In this document: positions 61,681 to 64,000 of the stretch, piece by piece | Position numbering within the stretch: the stretch's first letter is position 1 | Layout of the letters: each line of letters begins with the position of its first letter | Origin: Vibrio ruber DSM 16370 | Lineage (GTDB): Bacteria; Pseudomonadota; Gammaproteobacteria; Enterobacterales; Vibrionaceae | DNA length: 64,000 nucleotides | NCBI RefSeq assembly: GCF_900163965.1 | Contig: NZ_FULE01000047.1 | Coordinates: forward strand, 1 to 64,000 | Reading direction: 5' to 3' | Notes under the pieces: generated by a model | Database searches by the model: none | What the model saw: only the letters and a program-made list of their open reading frames with translations | What the model was told of the DNA's origin: nothing | Made by a program: the position numbers and the translations under genes

Positions 61681-63102
61681 TCAGACTTTCGCTGCGGCTT
61701 TTTTCGTGGCTAACCGATCAAGATTACGGCCGTAAACAAACCAAGTAATGAATACGCAACCCACATAAAAAATGAGAAATACTTTCATCGCCGTGAGCGG
61801 CGAACCGGTTAATGACAGCGACAGACCAAACGCTCTGGGAATGAAAAATCCGCCGATAGCGCCGATTGCAGAAATAAATCCCAAAGCGGCAGCCGTATCG
61901 GTCGAGGCTTTTCTCAGCGAAATTTCAGGAGTCATGCCTTGCTTGGCGGCTTTACTCAGTGAAATTTTGCGGAAAATCACAGCAATCATCTGAAACGTAG
62001 AACCACTGCCTAACCCGGAAGCAGCAAAGAGCCCCATAAAGGTGGCGAAGAACAGATAAAAGGATCCTTGGCTTGATGCCGATGGCAGGGTGACAAACAC
62101 GGCACCGGTCAGTATCGCCATGACAACAAAGTTGACCAGTGTTACCCGAATCCCGCCGAGCCGGTCAGAAAGGGCGCCGCCTAACGGACGGGCCAGTGCG
62201 CCGACCAAAGGCCCGAAGAACATATAAGATAAGATGTCATGTGCCGGAAACTGTGTTTTAGACAGCATAGAAAAACCGGCAGAGAAACCGATAAAAGAGC
62301 CGAATGTAGCTAAGTAAAGAATACTTAACCCCCACAAGTGCGGTTCTTTTAACACCGGTAGCTGTGCTTTGATCGATGTCTGTGCGGACTTGAGGTCATT
62401 CATGCCAAACCAGGCAACCACAGACAAAATGCACAGTAAAGGAACCCAGACTAACGCTGCATTGGCGAGATAAAGCACTTTCCCCGAAGGTTGAATCACC
62501 CCCGTAGAAAGACCACCGAACACCCCGGCTGACACCACCAGCGGTACAACGAGCTGCATGACACTCACGCCGAGGTTGCCCAGTCCGCCATTTAATCCAA
62601 GCGCTTTGCCCTGTTGTTCTTTGGGATAAAAAAAGCTGATATTCGCCATACTGGACGCAAAATTAGCACCGGCAATCCCGCACAGCAGCGCAATCATGAC
62701 GAACTGTTCGAATGGTGTATCCGGATGCTCAACGGCATATGCCAGCCATAAGCATGGAATGGTCAAAATCAACGTACTGAACACCGTCCACTTACGCCCT
62801 CCGACAACCGGGACAATAAATGCATACGGAATCCGGCCAATCGCCCCTGACACGGCGGGTAAAGCCGTTAATAAAAACAGCTGATCCGTTGAAAAGTGGA
62901 ATCCGACTTGATTGAGGTTGACCGCAACGGCAGAAAATAGCATCCAAACACAAAATGAGAGTAATAAGCATGGAATGGATATCCATAAGTTGCGATTCGC
63001 AATGGTTTTACCACTTTCGGCCCAAAACTGAGGATCTTCCGGATGCCATTGCGTGAGCATTTTCGATTTCACATCACAAGCGTTAGAGTTGGCATGAGAC
63101 AT
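61681..63102 (-). CDS. narK: nitrate/nitrite transporter NarK
   Basis: A 473-residue major-facilitator protein with about 12 membrane helices. The nitrate-porter signatures GIAGANFASSMANISFFYP and GFISAIGAIGGFFIPRAFG are both present. NarK exchanges nitrate for nitrite at the inner membrane and supplies the cytoplasmic face of NarG. ATG 63102 (MSHANSNACDVK) is preferred because AAGGAC lies just before it; other starts at 63117 and 63183 are less well placed. It is the first gene of a probable narK-narGHJI transcript, with an FNR site and NarL site upstream. Confidence 0.94.
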   Translation of the reverse strand: MSHANSNACDVKSKMLTQWHPEDPQFWAESGKTIANRNLWISIPCLLLSFCVWMLFSAVAVNLNQVGFHFSTDQLFLLTALPAVSGAIGRIPYAFIVPVVGGRKWTVFSTLILTIPCLWLAYAVEHPDTPFEQFVMIALLCGIAGANFASSMANISFFYPKEQQGKALGLNGGLGNLGVSVMQLVVPLVVSAGVFGGLSTGVIQPSGKVLYLANAALVWVPLLCILSVVAWFGMNDLKSAQTSIKAQLPVLKEPHLWGLSILYLATFGSFIGFSAGFSMLSKTQFPAHDILSYMFFGPLVGALARPLGGALSDRLGGIRVTLVNFVVMAILTGAVFVTLPSASSQGSFYLFFATFMGLFAASGLGSGSTFQMIAVIFRKISLSKAAKQGMTPEISLRKASTDTAAALGFISAIGAIGGFFIPRAFGLSLSLTGSPLTAMKVFLIFYVGCVFITWFVYGRNLDRLATKKAAAKV

Positions 63103-63136
63103 GTTTACGTCCTTCATATTGATGAATAGGCGTTCA

Positions 63137-63142
63137 CTTTTA
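63137..63142 (-). promoter_or_regulatory. candidate -10 box of narK
   Basis: TAAAAG on the minus strand, 31 bases downstream of the FNR site centre, which is the exact spacing of class II FNR activation (-41.5). No separate -35 box is needed in such promoters. Confidence 0.5.
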
Positions 63143-63163
63143 CCGATTGCGCAGGCGTGCTTG

Positions 63164-63177
63164 TTGACCGATATCAA
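63164..63177 (-). promoter_or_regulatory. FNR site of the narK promoter
   Basis: TTGACCGATATCAA against the TTGAT-N4-ATCAA consensus, one mismatch. It is symmetric in function and lies 61 bp upstream of the narK start codon, with a -10 box at the proper distance. Confidence 0.75.
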
Positions 63178-63214
63178 TATCAAATAGGAACTCTATCAAT
63201 ACGAATCAGGGTTA

Positions 63215-63230
63215 TACTCCCAAAGGAGTA
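63215..63230. promoter_or_regulatory. NarL/NarP 7-2-7 site upstream of narK
   Basis: TACTCCC-AA-AGGAGTA, an inverted pair of heptamers. The second half fits AKRRGTA fully and the first fits TACYYMT except for the last base. It lies about 93 bases before the inferred start site of narK, where phosphorylated NarL would act. Another AGGAGTA heptamer occurs at 63320-63326. Confidence 0.65.
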
Positions 63231-63274
63231 GGACAAAAATAAAATATAATCTATAATTATCAATTAGTTAAAAA

Positions 63275-63293
63275 ACCATATTATTAATATGGT
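63275..63293. promoter_or_regulatory. 19-bp perfect palindrome upstream of narK
   Basis: ACCATATTA and TAATATGGT (63275-63283 and 63285-63293) around a single central base, in a very AT-rich part of the region. It could bind a dimeric regulator. It is not followed by a T-run and does not match any operator I know. Confidence 0.45.
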
Positions 63294-63515
63294 ATAAAAA
63301 TCTTGTATCGGGACTATTTAGGAGTACACCCCATCGTCTCGCATCATCAACCCGAAAAATCCGCACAAAAATGCAGTCAACCGGGATGTTGCTCAACCCG
63401 GCATCGGTCTAAATCATTGGATTGGACGGATACGCAAGAGATGCATCTGATAAGCAGGTCGTCCGGCTCAGCGTCTATAGCTCTGTCCGCATCCGTGTTG
63501 AGGAGAAAGATAGGA

Positions 63516-63650
63516 ATGAGGAGAAATACAGCAGCGTTTGTTGGTTGTATTTTGGGGCTGAATTTTTACTTCACGCTTTTATTGCCAGCCTTTACTTCAA
63601 GGAACGGGCAGGCATCAGAAACAGCAACGGGATGCTGCCTCCGATGCTGA
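63516..63650 (+). CDS. possible 44-residue small protein with a membrane or signal segment
   Basis: From ATG 63516 a short frame reads MRRNTAAFVGCILGLNFYFT, a positively charged start followed by a hydrophobic stretch and then a polar, cysteine-ended tail (ATGCCLRC). GGAGA occurs 11 bases upstream, a weak ribosome site. It points toward nirD, converging with it. The region 63303-63650 is otherwise open in this frame, which may simply be chance. I recognise no family, so this call is low in confidence. Confidence 0.25.
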   Translation: MRRNTAAFVGCILGLNFYFTLLLPAFTSRNGQASETATGCCLRC

Positions 63651-63656
63651 CGGATA

Positions 63657-63986
63657 TCAGGTTGTTAATACCTCAATGGTATGGTCAACAACCCGGACAT
63701 CATAAGCGCGAATATTGAATTGCTCATCTTCCAGACAGCGCCCATCGCTGAGATTAAACCGCTGCTTTTTAACCGGGCTTGCGACCCAAAGCTCGGCCAG
63801 ATGTTCACAGATGATCCCCCGGGATAAGACATTGGCTTGTGCAATCGGATCATAATTATCGATAGCAAATACTCGCTCATCCGCATAGGGGCGGAAAAGT
63901 GCCACTTGTGTCTGATTGACTAAGGCACAAACACCGGTACCGGGAATAATTGCGTTGACCTCACATATTTTCTGCCACTGGCTCAT
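63657..63986 (-). CDS. nirD: nitrite reductase (NADH) small subunit NirD
   Basis: A 109-residue Rieske-like subunit without the iron-sulfur ligands, as usual for NirD. WQKICEVNAIIPGTGVCALV begins it, DNYDPIAQANVLSRG marks the vestigial cluster site, and FNLSDGRCLEDEQFNIRAYDVRV ends it. With the large subunit NirB it reduces nitrite to ammonia with NADH in the cytoplasm. ATG 63986 with GGAGG seven bases before is preferred over a GTG three bases upstream. nirB would be expected beyond the right edge of the window. The stop is 555 bases from the narK start. Confidence 0.9.
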   Translation of the reverse strand: MSQWQKICEVNAIIPGTGVCALVNQTQVALFRPYADERVFAIDNYDPIAQANVLSRGIICEHLAELWVASPVKKQRFNLSDGRCLEDEQFNIRAYDVRVVDHTIEVLTT

Positions 63987-64000
63987 CACTCAACCTCCCG

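Noticed and set aside
63303..63650. 115-codon plus-strand frame spanning the narK-nirD gap
   Set aside because: The first 70 codons have no ribosome site and low-complexity content; only the last 44 codons could be a gene and are listed at low confidence.
1..64000. CRISPR arrays, rRNA and tRNA genes
   Set aside because: No regularly spaced direct repeats with unique spacers, and no rRNA or tRNA-like sequence was recognised.

Overview
The window reads as a Vibrio chromosome segment of moderate GC content. The gene order sppA–ansA–yeaC–lipoprotein–msrB–gapA–yeaD–rlmA at the left is typical of vibrios and relatives, and the NarX/NarL and NarGHJI proteins are gammaproteobacterial. A secreted GH6 cellulase and a respiratory nitrate reductase (rather than only the periplasmic enzyme) would fit the Gazogenes/Rhizosphaerae group of vibrios. 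That placement is inference, because no marker gene decides it.

Region by region: 1-8.8 kb holds housekeeping genes (protease IV, asparaginase I, methionine sulfoxide reductase B, GAPDH, hexose-6-phosphate epimerase, 23S rRNA methyltransferase). 8.9-17.6 kb is a signalling block on the minus strand: a chemotaxis receptor with a hemerythrin tail, then a three-gene unit in which a TorT-like periplasmic binding protein and a TorS-like hybrid kinase feed a response regulator carrying GGDEF and EAL domains. 18.1-19.9 kb is yhdT-panF. 20.2-27.8 kb is an accessory island on the minus strand: an MNT-HEPN protein, a GNAT remnant, two integron attC-like sites, an unknown membrane-protein cassette, a two-gene Gabija-type phage-defence operon (gajA, gajB), and a 163-bp repeat present twice. 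No integrase is present, so this looks like a lone cassette cluster (CALIN).

27.8-34.1 kb holds a cupin, an AraC regulator, an aminotransferase, a NYN-domain protein and a secreted CBM2-PKD-PKD-GH6 cellulase. 34.2-36.6 kb has a cysI without cysJ or cysH. 36.8-42.0 kb is a MocR regulator with a nitrilase, divergent from a cyanide-insensitive bd oxidase (cioAB) followed by a 42-residue DUF2474 subunit. 42.4-44.3 kb is a GH3 glycosidase that could complement the cellulase.

44.4-51.7 kb is an envelope and stress cluster: YqjD/E/K-like proteins, a phosphatase-lipid kinase fusion, a hemerythrin, a small lipoprotein, a YtjA-like protein and a BON protein. It ends in a sigma-54 activator. A near-perfect -24/-12 promoter lies before the BON gene and weaker ones before two other transcripts, suggesting a local sigma-54 regulon. 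51.7-64 kb is anaerobic nitrate respiration: a YgbA-like protein, narXL, then narK-narGHJI on the minus strand with well-placed FNR and NarL sites, and nirD at the right edge.

Sites, start codons and domain limits were read by eye. No database search was possible.
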